DNA of 64,000 nt from contig JADJWC010000001.1 of assembly GCA_016716565.1 (NCBI GenBank), forward strand, positions 1,178,001 to 1,242,000. Direction: 5' to 3'. The translations under genes and the position numbers were made by a program. Shown here piece by piece: positions 41,865 through 51,196 of the stretch. The DNA comes from a bacterium. GTDB lineage: Bacteria > Bacteroidota > Ignavibacteria > Ignavibacteriales > Ignavibacteriaceae. Positions within the stretch are counted from its first letter, which is position 1. Each line of letters opens with the position of its first letter. The notes beneath the pieces were generated by a model that was given only the letters and a program-made list of their open reading frames with translations, was not told where the DNA came from and made no database searches.

Positions 41865-42608
41865 TTATTTAGCCTTTCCCTGATTTGCAACTGCTGCCGC
41901 TGCTTTTTCTATTGCTTCCTGATCACCTAGATAATAGCTTTTTAGTGATTTCATATCTCTATCAAGCTCATAAACCAATGGTATTCCTGTAGGAATATTT
42001 AATTCAACAATATCTTTATCTGGAATGTTATCCAGGTATTTTACTAATGCACGCAAGCTGTTTCCTTGAGTAATTAATACTTTTTTACCTGACTTGACCA
42101 TCGGTGCGATAGTCCCTTCCCAATAGGGAACGAAACGAGCAACTGTATCTTTCAAACATTCAGTTAATGGAAGCTCATTTTCTTTCAGTTCTGCATAACG
42201 TGGATCTTTGCCCGGAAATCTTTCATCTGTTTTTTCTAATGCAGGAGGTTGGATATCGTAGCTTCTTCTCCAGATTTTCACCTGATCCTCTCCAAACTTT
42301 TGTGCTGTTTCGGCTTTATTCAAACCCTGTAAAGCACCGTAGTGTCTTTCATTCAATCTCCAATGGCGGATAACGGGAATCCACATCAAGTCTAATTCAT
42401 CAAGAGTTATCCATAAAGTTCTGATTGCTCTTTTTAGTACGGAAGTATATGCGATATCAAATTTATATTCTTCTGCTTTCAGGACTTCACCGGCTTTTTT
42501 TGCTTCCTGTAACCCTCTTTCAGAAAGGTCAACATCTGTCCAGCCGGTAAAGCGGTTTTCTTTATTCCAGGTGCTTTCGCCGTGGCGTAACAATACTACT
42601 TTGTACAT
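41865..42608 (-). CDS. gpmA: 2,3-bisphosphoglycerate-dependent phosphoglycerate mutase, altered active site
   Basis: The 247-residue protein is close to GpmA along its whole length: LLRHGESTWN near residue 6 with the phosphorylated His at 9, FTGWTDVDLSERG, LNERHYGALQGLNKAET, and the tail AAAVANQGKAK. The conserved AHGNSLRALVKYLD segment reads TQGNSLRALVKYLD here, so the second active-site His is missing (Gln181) and one residue is absent. The enzyme should interconvert 3- and 2-phosphoglycerate in glycolysis, but this change could impair it. The gene is separate from its neighbours. Confidence 0.9.
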   Translation of the reverse strand: MYKVVLLRHGESTWNKENRFTGWTDVDLSERGLQEAKKAGEVLKAEEYKFDIAYTSVLKRAIRTLWITLDELDLMWIPVIRHWRLNERHYGALQGLNKAETAQKFGEDQVKIWRRSYDIQPPALEKTDERFPGKDPRYAELKENELPLTECLKDTVARFVPYWEGTIAPMVKSGKKVLITQGNSLRALVKYLDNIPDKDIVELNIPTGIPLVYELDRDMKSLKSYYLGDQEAIEKAAAAVANQGKAK

Positions 42609-42653
42609 TTTATCTCCTGCATCAATATTGTGTTAAACTATGTTTAGTTGAAA

Positions 42654-43976
42654 TCATTTTACAGATGATGATCTTAAAAATACAAATCCTACTATTCCGG
42701 AAAGAAGTGAGCCTGTCAATATCCCAATTTTTGCAAGGTCAAGTAATTCAGGATCAGAGAATGCAAGTCCAGCAATAAACAATGACATTGTAAATCCTAT
42801 TCCTGCAAGAATTCCTGCACCAAATAAATTTTTCAAGTTAACACCTTCCGGTAAACTTGCGAGTTTTAATTTCACTGCTGCGAATGAAAAAAGAAATATT
42901 CCGATTTGTTTTCCCACAAAAAGACCGAGAATTATTCCAAGACTTACAGGGCTCAAAAGCGATTCAAGAACATCTATGCCGGCTAGGGTAACACCCGCAT
43001 TTGCCAATGCAAAAATTGGAATTATGAAAAAGGAAACCCATGGGTGAAGATCGTGTTCGAACCTTTGTAAAGGGGTGAGCACTTTCTCACAGCTGCTCTC
43101 GATTGCCATAACATCATGTTGACGATCAGAGTTATTTAAAACATTTTTCCAGTGATCCCCCTTCGTATCAAAATTAGTAATTAACTCTTTGACTCTATCG
43201 GAAAATTTTTTCGTATCATATCGTGAAGAAGCTGGAATAGTAAATGCAAGGAGAACTCCGGCGATGGTTGCATGGATTCCTGATTTAAGAAATGCAAACC
43301 AAAAGATTAATCCTAGAATTGAATAAAGAATCAAACTTTTTGCACCAAGACGGTTCATTATAAACAAGATGATCAGCACTATTGCAGCGAGAATTAGTGC
43401 TGTGGTTGATATATCAGCGGTGTAAAAAATTGCAATTACCAAAACTGCTCCAATATCATCAGCAATTGCTAATGCAAGTACAAAGATCTTCAACGTAAGA
43501 GGAATTCTATTTCCAAGAAGAGCCATTATTCCAACAACGAATGCAATATCTGTTGCCATTGGAATTCCCCAGCCATTTTCGCCCTGACCGCCTGAGTTAA
43601 ACAGAACATAAATTATAGCAGGCACAATCATTCCACCTAATGCACCTGCAATCGGTAAAGACGCCTTTTGCATTGAGGAAAGCTCTCCGACTAGCAATTC
43701 TCTTTTAATTTCAAGTCCAACGGTAAAGAAAAATATCGCCATCAAACCATCGTTAATCCAATGATGAATCGAATAATCGAGACTCAAAAAATTGCCAAGG
43801 TTTACTGTAAGATGAGTATGCCAAAAATGATTATAAGTTTCCGACCACGGAGAGTTAGCCCAGAACAAAGCAACGACTGTACATATAATTAATAATATGC
43901 CGCCGCTTGCTTCCTGGTGCAGGAACTCATTGATTGGTTTCAGTAGAATTTCTATGGGTTCTTTTTTTCTATTCAT
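42654..43976 (-). CDS. nhaA: Na+/H+ antiporter NhaA
   Basis: The 440-residue membrane protein has the NhaA hallmarks: WINDGLMAIFFFTVGLEIKRE near residue 68 and GWGIPMATDIAFVVGIMALLG near 138, where the Asp of MATDIAF and that of ALAIADDIGAVLVIA near 170 are the ion-binding residues. About eleven to twelve spans are visible. A 50-residue polar loop near 265-310 is longer than in E. coli NhaA. It exports Na+ in exchange for protons for pH and salt control. Confidence 0.97.
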   Translation of the reverse strand: MNRKKEPIEILLKPINEFLHQEASGGILLIICTVVALFWANSPWSETYNHFWHTHLTVNLGNFLSLDYSIHHWINDGLMAIFFFTVGLEIKRELLVGELSSMQKASLPIAGALGGMIVPAIIYVLFNSGGQGENGWGIPMATDIAFVVGIMALLGNRIPLTLKIFVLALAIADDIGAVLVIAIFYTADISTTALILAAIVLIILFIMNRLGAKSLILYSILGLIFWFAFLKSGIHATIAGVLLAFTIPASSRYDTKKFSDRVKELITNFDTKGDHWKNVLNNSDRQHDVMAIESSCEKVLTPLQRFEHDLHPWVSFFIIPIFALANAGVTLAGIDVLESLLSPVSLGIILGLFVGKQIGIFLFSFAAVKLKLASLPEGVNLKNLFGAGILAGIGFTMSLFIAGLAFSDPELLDLAKIGILTGSLLSGIVGFVFLRSSSVK

Positions 43977-44011
43977 TTTATCCCGTAATTGTTTTGAGTG
44001 TTGAAATTAAA

Positions 44012-44317
44012 TTATACATCGGTCAGTTTATTATGAACGCTTTTTATCTTTTCTTCCATAGTCTGCTCTCTGTCTGTTCGAGTACCTAATCTGATTGTTG
44101 TTGAAATTCTTGGAGCACCCATTTCGTGAACAACTTCGTGACATTTCTTAACTGCTGCCATCACTTCATCCCACTCACCTTCGATGTTGGTTCCGTACAT
44201 ATGCATTTCGTGCTTTAAGCCTGCGTCTTTTAGAATACGCTGACACGCCGCAATATATACTGAAACAGAAACACCAACTCCAATTGGAACGACACAAAGA
44301 TCTAATAATACTTTCAT
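44012..44317 (-). CDS. MTH1187/YkoF-like thiamine-binding family protein
   Basis: The 101-residue protein matches the MTH1187 (UPF0045) family: VPIGVGVSVSVYIAACQRIL near residue 11, MYGTNIEGEWDEVMAAVKKC near 40, and RISTTIRLGTRTD near 70. Members form ferredoxin-like tetramers that can bind thiamine-related ligands. It is short and complete. It ends about 35 bases before the nhaA start, so it may share a transcript with nhaA. Confidence 0.85.
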   Translation of the reverse strand: MKVLLDLCVVPIGVGVSVSVYIAACQRILKDAGLKHEMHMYGTNIEGEWDEVMAAVKKCHEVVHEMGAPRISTTIRLGTRTDREQTMEEKIKSVHNKLTDV

Positions 44318-44325
44318 TTAATACT

Positions 44326-44868
44326 CTAATGTTTTTCTAAATATTTTTTAAGATTTTTTAACTGTTTCTCCCAGTATGTTTTCATTTTCTCAGCTTCTTT
44401 TGCTGTTTTGATTTTGCTTTGCTGAACTACTAGCTGGGTTTTGCTATTTTCTTTCGGATAAAACTGAAATTCAATATTTGTTTTTTTATCAATCCACTTT
44501 CCACGGATAGATTTATCTTTCGTTGATTTACTTATGGTTATAGCCGGATCTTCTAACCATACTATTCTCTTAAGGGGAGAATTAATCGTATTAAAAACTT
44601 TAGTGACCGGAGTGATAAGAGTAACACTTTTGCTAATCTGAAATCCTGAAGTTGTTTCGTGTTTTTTCCTTCCCTTAATATCTTGCTCATACTGAACGGT
44701 TACCATCTGCGACCGCCATCCTGAAAGACCATACTTTTTGTATAACAACTGAGCTATATCTTTATGTTCCATTTTTTTTGCACCGGCTTTATTGAGCAAT
44801 GAAAACCAATTTTTCCAGGTTTTACCAGTACTTTTTTGGACCGCGTCATCACTAATTTTTTTTGCCAT
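44326..44868 (-). CDS. DUF4287 protein fused to a SRPBCC (START-like) domain
   Basis: The 180-residue protein has two parts. Residues 1-55 match DUF4287 (TGKTWKNWFSLLNKAGAKKM, then HKDIAQLLYKKYGLSGWRSQ). Residues about 75-180 resemble an AHSA1/SRPBCC domain (TPVTKVFNTINSPL, IRGKWIDKKTNIEFQFYPKE). This fusion is common in bacterial genomes of unknown function. The gene is 8 bases upstream of the MTH1187-like gene and probably co-transcribed. Confidence 0.8.
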   Translation of the reverse strand: MAKKISDDAVQKSTGKTWKNWFSLLNKAGAKKMEHKDIAQLLYKKYGLSGWRSQMVTVQYEQDIKGRKKHETTSGFQISKSVTLITPVTKVFNTINSPLKRIVWLEDPAITISKSTKDKSIRGKWIDKKTNIEFQFYPKENSKTQLVVQQSKIKTAKEAEKMKTYWEKQLKNLKKYLEKH

Positions 44869-44891
44869 AAAAAATACCTCCTATTTTGGAT

Positions 44892-45839
44892 TTAAATTAA
44901 TGATAGCTCTTTAAGGATCACAATTCCGGCTGCAATTGTAAAGACTGATGCAATAGTGCTTATCAAAACGATGTTTCCTGCAAGCTTACTGTTTGCACCC
45001 ATTGCTTCTGCCATAATAAAGCTGACTATGGCTGTTGGACATGCAAAAAGTATGAACATAATTCCAAGATCCAATCCTCTGTAACCAAAATAATAGCTTC
45101 CCAAAGTCAGGACCAAAGGAATGAGAATTACTTTAATTGCAGAGGAGGTAAATGCCAATCCTGAAGCCTTCTTAATGTTTTGAAGATTTAGTGATCCCCC
45201 GATTCCAACCAGTGCTAAAGGTAAAGCAAGTTCTGCGAGAAATCCTGCAGTTAAATTTAATACTGATGGAATCTTTATTTTGAAATATGAAAATGGCAGG
45301 CCAACTATAACAGCCACTATTAATGGATTGAGCACAATTTCTATTAATGTGCTTTTCAGATTTAATTTTTTTTCCTTTCTGAATGGAACAGTTAAAACAA
45401 TCACCGCGAGTATGTTATACAGCGGTAAAATAAATGCAAGAACAATTGCAGCTTTACCTAGTGCATAACTTCCGAACAACTTTGAAATAATTGCAAAACC
45501 AACAATAGCGAAATTGCTTCTGAAAGCACCCTGCACAAAAACACTTAAATTTTTAGCTTCCTTAATAAATGGGATGGATAAAATCCAGACAATAAAAAAG
45601 CTAATCAGTGTTGCTGCATAAATGTATATTATCTGATTAATGTCTATAGCCGATCTTAAGTCAATCTCAGCTATGTTTATGAAGACTAAAGCAGGCAGTG
45701 AGACATTAAAAACAAATTTAGATGTAACATCAACAAAGTTTTCGTTGATAACGTTTATTCTTTTTACAAAGTACCCAAGTGCAATCAACAAAAAAACAGG
45801 GGCGACAACATTCCCGGTAAAGATTATGTTGTCTATCAT
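44892..45839 (-). CDS. AEC family transporter (auxin efflux carrier-like permease)
   Basis: The 315-residue protein has about ten spans in two halves. It begins with the family's N-terminal FTGNVVAPVFLLIALGYFVK and has the LPALVFINIAEI loop near residue 50 and GAFRSNFAIVGFAIISKLFG near 104, a region conserved in AEC transporters. It ends in a second half with LALVGIGGSLNLQNIKKASG. Substrates of bacterial relatives are organic acids such as malate. It overlaps the methyltransferase gene by 4 bases. Confidence 0.85.
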   Translation of the reverse strand: MIDNIIFTGNVVAPVFLLIALGYFVKRINVINENFVDVTSKFVFNVSLPALVFINIAEIDLRSAIDINQIIYIYAATLISFFIVWILSIPFIKEAKNLSVFVQGAFRSNFAIVGFAIISKLFGSYALGKAAIVLAFILPLYNILAVIVLTVPFRKEKKLNLKSTLIEIVLNPLIVAVIVGLPFSYFKIKIPSVLNLTAGFLAELALPLALVGIGGSLNLQNIKKASGLAFTSSAIKVILIPLVLTLGSYYFGYRGLDLGIMFILFACPTAIVSFIMAEAMGANSKLAGNIVLISTIASVFTIAAGIVILKELSLI

Positions 45840-46453
45840 TTTACAGCGATCCCTTCATACATATAACCAACAATTTTCGGATCTCTTTCCATATAGTAGT
45901 TTTTTAATTCAATGATTTTAAATCCTGCATTATTAATTAATAATTTCATATCGCGGTTAAGGTTACATCCATCAGCCCAGATGTTTTGAATTGGATTTAA
46001 TCTGTGCTGCCACTTTTGTGTTTTGGGATTATCTGCCAGACCATGTTCAAGGAAATAATATTTACCGCCTGGTTTAATTACACGAAAGATTTCTTTCAAT
46101 GCAGAGCTAATATTTTTTATGCTGCACAATGTGTACGTACTTACAACAGCATCAATTCTGTCATCAGAGAAGGGGAGTGATTCGCCGTTTTGATGCATCA
46201 ATTTTATTTCGACCTTATTGTGCTTTGATTTCTTTTTGTATTGTTTTAACATTCCTTCATTTGCATCAACACCAATTATCTTTATTACGTTATCAGGATA
46301 AAACTTGAGATTTATTCCTGTCCCGAAACCAATCTCTAAAATTTCTTCTTCAGTTATTTTGCTAAGTATGCTTTTTCTTCCTCCATTTATTTTGGAGGAA
46401 TCCATTGAGTAATCGTAAAAGAAAGGAATGATAACATTCGAGTAAAATCCCAT
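45836..46453 (-). CDS. class I SAM-dependent methyltransferase
   Basis: The 205-residue protein has the class I motifs: I, EILEIGFGTGINLKFY near residue 37; II, IIGVDANEGML near 56; and III, AVVSTYTLCSI near 90, with IKPGGKYYFLEHG near 115. The C-terminal part (NPIQNIWADGCNLNRDMKLL) resembles methyltransferases acting on small molecules or lipids. The substrate is unknown. It overlaps the thioesterase start and the AEC gene end, so the three are one transcript. Confidence 0.85.
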   Translation of the reverse strand: MGFYSNVIIPFFYDYSMDSSKINGGRKSILSKITEEEILEIGFGTGINLKFYPDNVIKIIGVDANEGMLKQYKKKSKHNKVEIKLMHQNGESLPFSDDRIDAVVSTYTLCSIKNISSALKEIFRVIKPGGKYYFLEHGLADNPKTQKWQHRLNPIQNIWADGCNLNRDMKLLINNAGFKIIELKNYYMERDPKIVGYMYEGIAVK

Positions 46454-46884
46454 CAGTTCATTTCCTCTATCTTTTTTCTGAATGCTGAGGGCACAGGTGC
46501 TGTTTTTCTCTTTTGATAGTCATAGAAAACAATTCCGGTTTTTGCATTTGCAATCTCTTTCTTTGTTTCCTTATTAGTTATTTTATAGATAAAATCGCAT
46601 CCTATACCGGTAAATTCTGTGACGGCAATTTCTATAACTAAAACATCGCCATAAAAACCTTCTGATTTATATTGAATTCCAGCATCAATCATAATTATTC
46701 CAACACCTTCAATATTTGATTCTGGATAATTCAGATGATTTAGAAATTTCACTCTTGCTTCGTGAACGATTGAAAGTAGTGAATCATTCCCAAGATGACC
46801 ACCATAATTAATATCAGTTATTCTGATGGGAATCTCAGTTTCAAAGATGAATTTTTCCGGGATTTCTATTTTAATTCTTGCCAT
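46453..46884 (-). CDS. acyl-CoA thioesterase, hotdog fold (4HBT type)
   Basis: The 143-residue protein is a typical 4HBT: RITDINYGGHLGNDSLLSIV near residue 22 has the catalytic Asp followed by the helix, then FEARVKF-like HEARVKFLNHL and the strands VLVIEIAVTEFTGIGCDFIY. It hydrolyses a thioester, probably acyl-CoA. The first gene of a three-gene minus-strand operon; its 3' end overlaps the next start by one base. Confidence 0.85.
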   Translation of the reverse strand: MARIKIEIPEKFIFETEIPIRITDINYGGHLGNDSLLSIVHEARVKFLNHLNYPESNIEGVGIIMIDAGIQYKSEGFYGDVLVIEIAVTEFTGIGCDFIYKITNKETKKEIANAKTGIVFYDYQKRKTAPVPSAFRKKIEEMN

Positions 46885-47025
46885 AGAATTTAATTGAAGG
46901 TTTTTTCATCGTAAAATTAAAAATTATTTATGAGAGAATGATCAGTAAATGAATTTAAACCCTTTATTGTCTTGAGTTGTCTAAATAATTAACTTAATTT
47001 TATTAACATAAAATCAGGGGTAATT

Positions 47026-47949
47026 ATGAAGATTAAATCAACACTAATTTTAGCAATCAGCGTTCTGCCACTTTTCTTTTTTGGATGTCAGTCGGATCCC
47101 AACTCGCCGGACGGAAATGGATTTTTATCAGACCAGCCAGTTTACAAAACAGTCGATGGTGATATTGCTTTGCTGAAAGCAGGTGGAATGCCAATGGATA
47201 GTGCAGCCGGGATATTTTCAATCGGGTGGAATGAGATCTTCAGACCGTTTATAGATACTTCAAATATAAAAGGAATGGCTTTCGCTGTCGCGTTTGGAGA
47301 AAAACCAACAGATCTTCTTCACTTAAGAAAGTTTGGTTTAAATATGGGTGATGTATTTATCAATTACTTAGGTAATCAAATTCAAATGTATAAAAATGTT
47401 CATCCGAGAAGGGGAATAGCATACAGCTTATTTGAAAGACCTTTCGGTCATTGCAATCCTGAAAATCTTCTCGAGTTTATTCCAAACACCGAATACCAGT
47501 TTGAAGTAACAGGCTCAGAAGATTTTGCTCCTGTTACAATTACTGTGATTTCTCCAGCAGCTTTAATGGATATTACGAGTCCGGCTTTTGGTGAAGTCAT
47601 CGATCCCTCACAGGATCTGACAATTAATTGGGAAGGCGGAAATGAAGGTAAAGTCGGAATAAGATTAATGCCTCACATCAGACCACACAGAGGTCCCGGT
47701 GGTGGTCATCACGGACGAGGTGAAGAGCATCCTCCTTTTGATCGAGTAATCTTCATTGTTCTTGATGAGAATACCGGCACTTACACTTTTCCTGCTCAAC
47801 AAATCCAGCGAATACTTAATGGAATTAATGCTGAAGGTTTAAGAGCAGAAGTTTCTCAAATGGATTTTGGAGAAGTGCAGCACGAAAACGGAGAACTTCG
47901 CACTGCTATGAGAAATGGGAATAGTGTAATGCTGAGAATTCAGCAATAG
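47026..47949 (+). CDS. secreted lipoprotein of unknown function
   Basis: The 307-residue protein has a lipoprotein signal peptide with the lipobox LFFFGC (Cys21), so it is anchored to a membrane by its N-terminal lipid. Residues about 175-245 include MDITSPAFGEVIDPSQDLTI followed by NWEGGNEGKV, an immunoglobulin-like beta sandwich pattern. A Gly/His-rich loop (RPHRGPGGGHHGRGEEHPPF, near 222) might bind metal. The gene is monocistronic, with a terminator 23 bases downstream. Confidence 0.75.
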   Translation: MKIKSTLILAISVLPLFFFGCQSDPNSPDGNGFLSDQPVYKTVDGDIALLKAGGMPMDSAAGIFSIGWNEIFRPFIDTSNIKGMAFAVAFGEKPTDLLHLRKFGLNMGDVFINYLGNQIQMYKNVHPRRGIAYSLFERPFGHCNPENLLEFIPNTEYQFEVTGSEDFAPVTITVISPAALMDITSPAFGEVIDPSQDLTINWEGGNEGKVGIRLMPHIRPHRGPGGGHHGRGEEHPPFDRVIFIVLDENTGTYTFPAQQIQRILNGINAEGLRAEVSQMDFGEVQHENGELRTAMRNGNSVMLRIQQ

Positions 47950-47972
47950 TAAAAAAGTAATTTTTCTAAAAG

Positions 47973-47999
47973 AAGCCGCTCTTTGTAGCGGCTTTTTTG
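47973..47999 (+). terminator. terminator of the lipoprotein gene
   Basis: AAGCCGCT (47973-47980) pairs with AGCGGCTT (47987-47994) around a 6-base loop and is followed by a T-run (positions 47993-47998). Confidence 0.9.
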
Positions 48000-48080
48000 T
48001 TAGCTATTAATTTATTCGCGTTGTTACATCAATAATGTTTTTTGGCTATTTTTGGAAAAATATTTTGGATATTTCATTCT

Positions 48081-51000
48081 ATGTCTTTTGATAAAGCCCT
48101 CGAAACTGTTACTGAATTAGTAGACGATTTCAAAACAAACGAAAACCACTACCTAAATCCTTCCTACTCCGAAGCCGATGTCCGCAACGATTTTATAAAC
48201 AAGTTTTTTATTGCACTTGGCTGGGATGTTAGACATGAAACACAAAAGAATCCCTACGAACAGGAAGTATGGGTTGAAAAACCAGTACAAATTGCCAAAG
48301 CACAAAAACGTGCAGACTATTCTTTTTCAATTTCACCAAACTACCGCACAGTAAAATTCTTTGTTGAAGCGAAGAAACCAGCCCACGCACTCGAGAATAA
48401 AGATTATTATTTCCAGACTGCACGCTATGGATGGAACGCAAACACACCAATTGCTGTGCTTACCGACTTTGAGGAATTCCATATTATTGATTGCAGATTC
48501 CGACCAACGATTGACGATGCTTTAAACTATAAGCTGAAAAAATTTCATTACTCGGATTATGCTGATGAGGAAAAGTTTAGAGAAATTTATTATTTGTTCT
48601 CACGAGAAGCCATTTCAGATAACTCAATTGAAAAATACGCCGAAGCACTCCCAAAACCTCGTGGCAAAAAAGCTAAAGGATTAAAAGCTGTTACCCAGAC
48701 TATCGATGATTCCTTCCTCGAAGAGCTTGATGAAATTAGAAACAATCTTGCAAAATCTTTTAAGAAAAACAATGCTCATCTATCAAGCCAAGAACTAACG
48801 GAAGCAACTCAGAGAACAATTGACCGTCTTGTATTTATAAAATTTCTTGAAGACAAGCTGATTGAACCAGACCATTATGTAAGCGAATTTGGTGGAAGGA
48901 AAAAAGCGTGGGAAGATTTTCTTATTGATTCCCGTAAGCTCGATGCAAAATACAACGGTGTGGTTTTTAAGAAAAGCATTATCGACAGTAAAAGTATTAT
49001 TGAGCCCGACGATAAAACTTTCTCTGCTATCTGTGAAGAACTTTCTCACGAAAATACTCCATATAACTTTGATGCCATTCCTATTCACATACTCGGTTCT
49101 ATCTATGAAAGGTTTCTCGGAAAGGTTGTTAACGCCACCGATAAAAGAGTAACAATTGAAGAAAAGCCCGAAGTAAGAAAAGCAGGCGGAGTTTATTACA
49201 CACCGCAGTACATTGTTGATTACATTGTAAAGAACACTGTCGGAAAGTTGATTGAAGGCAAGACACCAAAAGAAATTGCAAAGATGCGTTTTGCAGATAT
49301 TGCCTGCGGAAGCGGTTCGTTTCTTATTACAGTGTTTGAACGTCTGCTTGATTATCACAAACGATGGTATATAAATAATCCCGAACAGGCAAAGAAGGAC
49401 GGCTGTATTTTAGTTGAAGGGACTTACCATCTTTCTCTTAAGCAGAAAACAAAAATACTTCTGAACAACGTTTACGGCGTTGATATTGACCAGCAGGCAG
49501 TTGAAGTAACACAGCTTTCTCTTTACTTAAAGCTGCTTGAAGATGAAACCACAGCAACAGCAAACGATAGCTGGGTAATGTTTAAAGAACAGCTTTTACC
49601 TGATTTGAATAAGAACATTGTTTGTGGCAACTCTCTTATCGGTACCGATATTTTAAACCCCACCCTGCCTACCGGTCAGGCAGGCTCATTCCTCCCCTTT
49701 GCTAAAGGGGAGGATGAAAATACTTCCCTCCCTTTTGTAAAGGGAGGGATAGAGGGAGGGTTAGAAGAACTCAAACTCAAACCAATGGATTTTGAAACCG
49801 TCTTTTCTGAAGTAATGCGCAATGGTGGCTTTGATACAATTATTGGAAATCCGCCGTATGTGAGACAAGAACTTCTTGGTGGAATGAAAAGTTATTTTGA
49901 AAAGAAGTATGAAGTATATCACAGTATAGCTGATCTTTATTCCTACTTTATTGAAAAAGCAATTTCACTTCTTAATCAAGGAGGATATTTTTCATATATA
50001 GTTGCAAATAAATGGATGAGAGCTAATTATGGAATGCCTTTACGAGAGTGGATATTAAAACAAAATCTAATTGAGATAATTGACTTTGGGGATTTACCGG
50101 TTTTCAACGAAGCATCTACCTATCCTTGTATTTTAAGAGTACATAAAAACTCAACTGCTAATGAAATTACAACAGCGATAATTGATTCACTTGAATTTAA
50201 AGACCTGAATGAAGTTGTAAAAAATTATTCGTTCAAGATTAAAAGGGAAAACTTACTCCCTTCGGGTTGGAACCTGGTAAGCAACGATAAAAGTAATCTG
50301 CTTAATAAAATATCTGAACAAGGAATACCGTTGGTAGAATATGTTGATGAAAAAATATTTTATGGAATTAAAACTGGTTTGAATAAAGCATTTGTAATAG
50401 ATGAAGAAACAAAAGAACGATTGATTAAAGATGATCCTAAAAGTGCAGAAGTAATTAAACCATTTTTAGCCGGGAGAGATATTAAAAGATATGAACCATT
50501 GATTGGAGAGAATTATTTAATCTTGTTCCCCAAAGGAATGACAAATCAAAATGTGGGTAACCATAAAGATTCAATTAATTGGTTAAAGAAAAACTTTTCA
50601 GCAATTAAAAAACATTTATTAGAGTTTGAAAGCGAAGCAAAAAAAAGATATGACAAGGGTGATTATTGGTGGGAGTTAAGAGCGTGTGATTATTATGATG
50701 AATTTAAAAAGCCGAAGATAATGTTACCTGATATTTCTTTACGTGGAAATTTTGCTTTGGATGCTGAAGGAGGTAAATATTGTGTTAATACAGCATATAT
50801 TATTGGAAACTCAGAGAAATATTTACTAGGTATTCTGAATTCGAACTTGATGACGTTTTATTATGGTAGTATTTCATCCACTTATCGAGGTGGTTATTTA
50901 AGATATATTTATCAGTATTTGGCTAAACTTCCAATTAAACAAATAGAAAAACAAAATGAAACGTATATACAATTAGAAAGATTAGTCGATCAAATGCTCG

Positions 51001-51152
51001 AAGCAAAGAAGCAATTGCAGCAAGCCAAAACAGAAGGAGACAAAAACTACCTGCAACGCAAATGCGAAACACTCGATAAGCAGATAGATGAGCTTGTCTA
51101 TAAATTGTATGGATTAACTGAAGATGAAATTAAAATTGTTGAAGGTTCATAA
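48081..51152 (+). CDS. type IIG-like restriction-modification enzyme (nuclease-methylase fusion)
   Basis: I use the ATG at 48081 (1023 residues). Near residue 95 KFFVEAKKPAHALENK gives an E-x-K nuclease site, preceded by DYSFSISPNYR with a candidate Asp. The methylase domain has ADIACGSGSFLI near 408 and catalytic NPPYVRQE near 590. The C-terminus is a target recognition domain (CDYYDEFKKPKIMLPDISLR) ending in a coiled-coil tail. A single protein that cuts and methylates is the type IIG plan. Two to three palindromic repeats are inserted in frame near residues 528-556 (see 49664-49748). The gene has no neighbour partners except its own tail remnants downstream. Confidence 0.9.
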   Translation: MSFDKALETVTELVDDFKTNENHYLNPSYSEADVRNDFINKFFIALGWDVRHETQKNPYEQEVWVEKPVQIAKAQKRADYSFSISPNYRTVKFFVEAKKPAHALENKDYYFQTARYGWNANTPIAVLTDFEEFHIIDCRFRPTIDDALNYKLKKFHYSDYADEEKFREIYYLFSREAISDNSIEKYAEALPKPRGKKAKGLKAVTQTIDDSFLEELDEIRNNLAKSFKKNNAHLSSQELTEATQRTIDRLVFIKFLEDKLIEPDHYVSEFGGRKKAWEDFLIDSRKLDAKYNGVVFKKSIIDSKSIIEPDDKTFSAICEELSHENTPYNFDAIPIHILGSIYERFLGKVVNATDKRVTIEEKPEVRKAGGVYYTPQYIVDYIVKNTVGKLIEGKTPKEIAKMRFADIACGSGSFLITVFERLLDYHKRWYINNPEQAKKDGCILVEGTYHLSLKQKTKILLNNVYGVDIDQQAVEVTQLSLYLKLLEDETTATANDSWVMFKEQLLPDLNKNIVCGNSLIGTDILNPTLPTGQAGSFLPFAKGEDENTSLPFVKGGIEGGLEELKLKPMDFETVFSEVMRNGGFDTIIGNPPYVRQELLGGMKSYFEKKYEVYHSIADLYSYFIEKAISLLNQGGYFSYIVANKWMRANYGMPLREWILKQNLIEIIDFGDLPVFNEASTYPCILRVHKNSTANEITTAIIDSLEFKDLNEVVKNYSFKIKRENLLPSGWNLVSNDKSNLLNKISEQGIPLVEYVDEKIFYGIKTGLNKAFVIDEETKERLIKDDPKSAEVIKPFLAGRDIKRYEPLIGENYLILFPKGMTNQNVGNHKDSINWLKKNFSAIKKHLLEFESEAKKRYDKGDYWWELRACDYYDEFKKPKIMLPDISLRGNFALDAEGGKYCVNTAYIIGNSEKYLLGILNSNLMTFYYGSISSTYRGGYLRYIYQYLAKLPIKQIEKQNETYIQLERLVDQMLEAKKQLQQAKTEGDKNYLQRKCETLDKQIDELVYKLYGLTEDEIKIVEGS
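49664..49748. repeat. three palindromic repeats inserted in frame in the restriction gene
   Basis: CCTGCCT...AGGCAGG (49664-49684), CCTCCCCTTT...AAAGGGGAGG (49691-49713) and CCCTCCCTTT...AAAGGGAGGG (49726-49748) are perfect hairpins in a row. They encode PTLPTGQAGSFLPFAKGEDE and SLPFVKGGIEGGLE without breaking the frame. The sequence type is like the small mobile repeats of Bacteroidota-related genomes; a similar one lies at 51165. Confidence 0.75.
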
Positions 51153-51164
51153 AATAAATTTTGA

Positions 51165-51196
51165 AAGTCCCCCTTTGGGGGATTTAGGGGGCTTTT
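51165..51196. repeat. CCCCCTTTGGGGG hairpin repeat after the restriction gene
   Basis: AGTCCCCC TTT GGGGG is followed by ATTTAGGGGGCTTTT, so alternative stems can form (CCCCC with either GGGGG). It resembles the repeats inside the restriction gene and directly adjoins the tail remnant. It could also work as a terminator of the gene ending at 51152. Confidence 0.6.

Noticed and set aside
48795..49358. Minus-strand open frame of 187 residues inside the type IIG-like gene
   Set aside because: It is fully antisense to the well supported methylase frame, with Cys- and Phe-rich composition typical of a shadow.
51165..51196. Insertion sequence end
   Set aside because: No transposase gene is near and the hairpin is of the small dispersed-repeat type, also seen inside the restriction gene.
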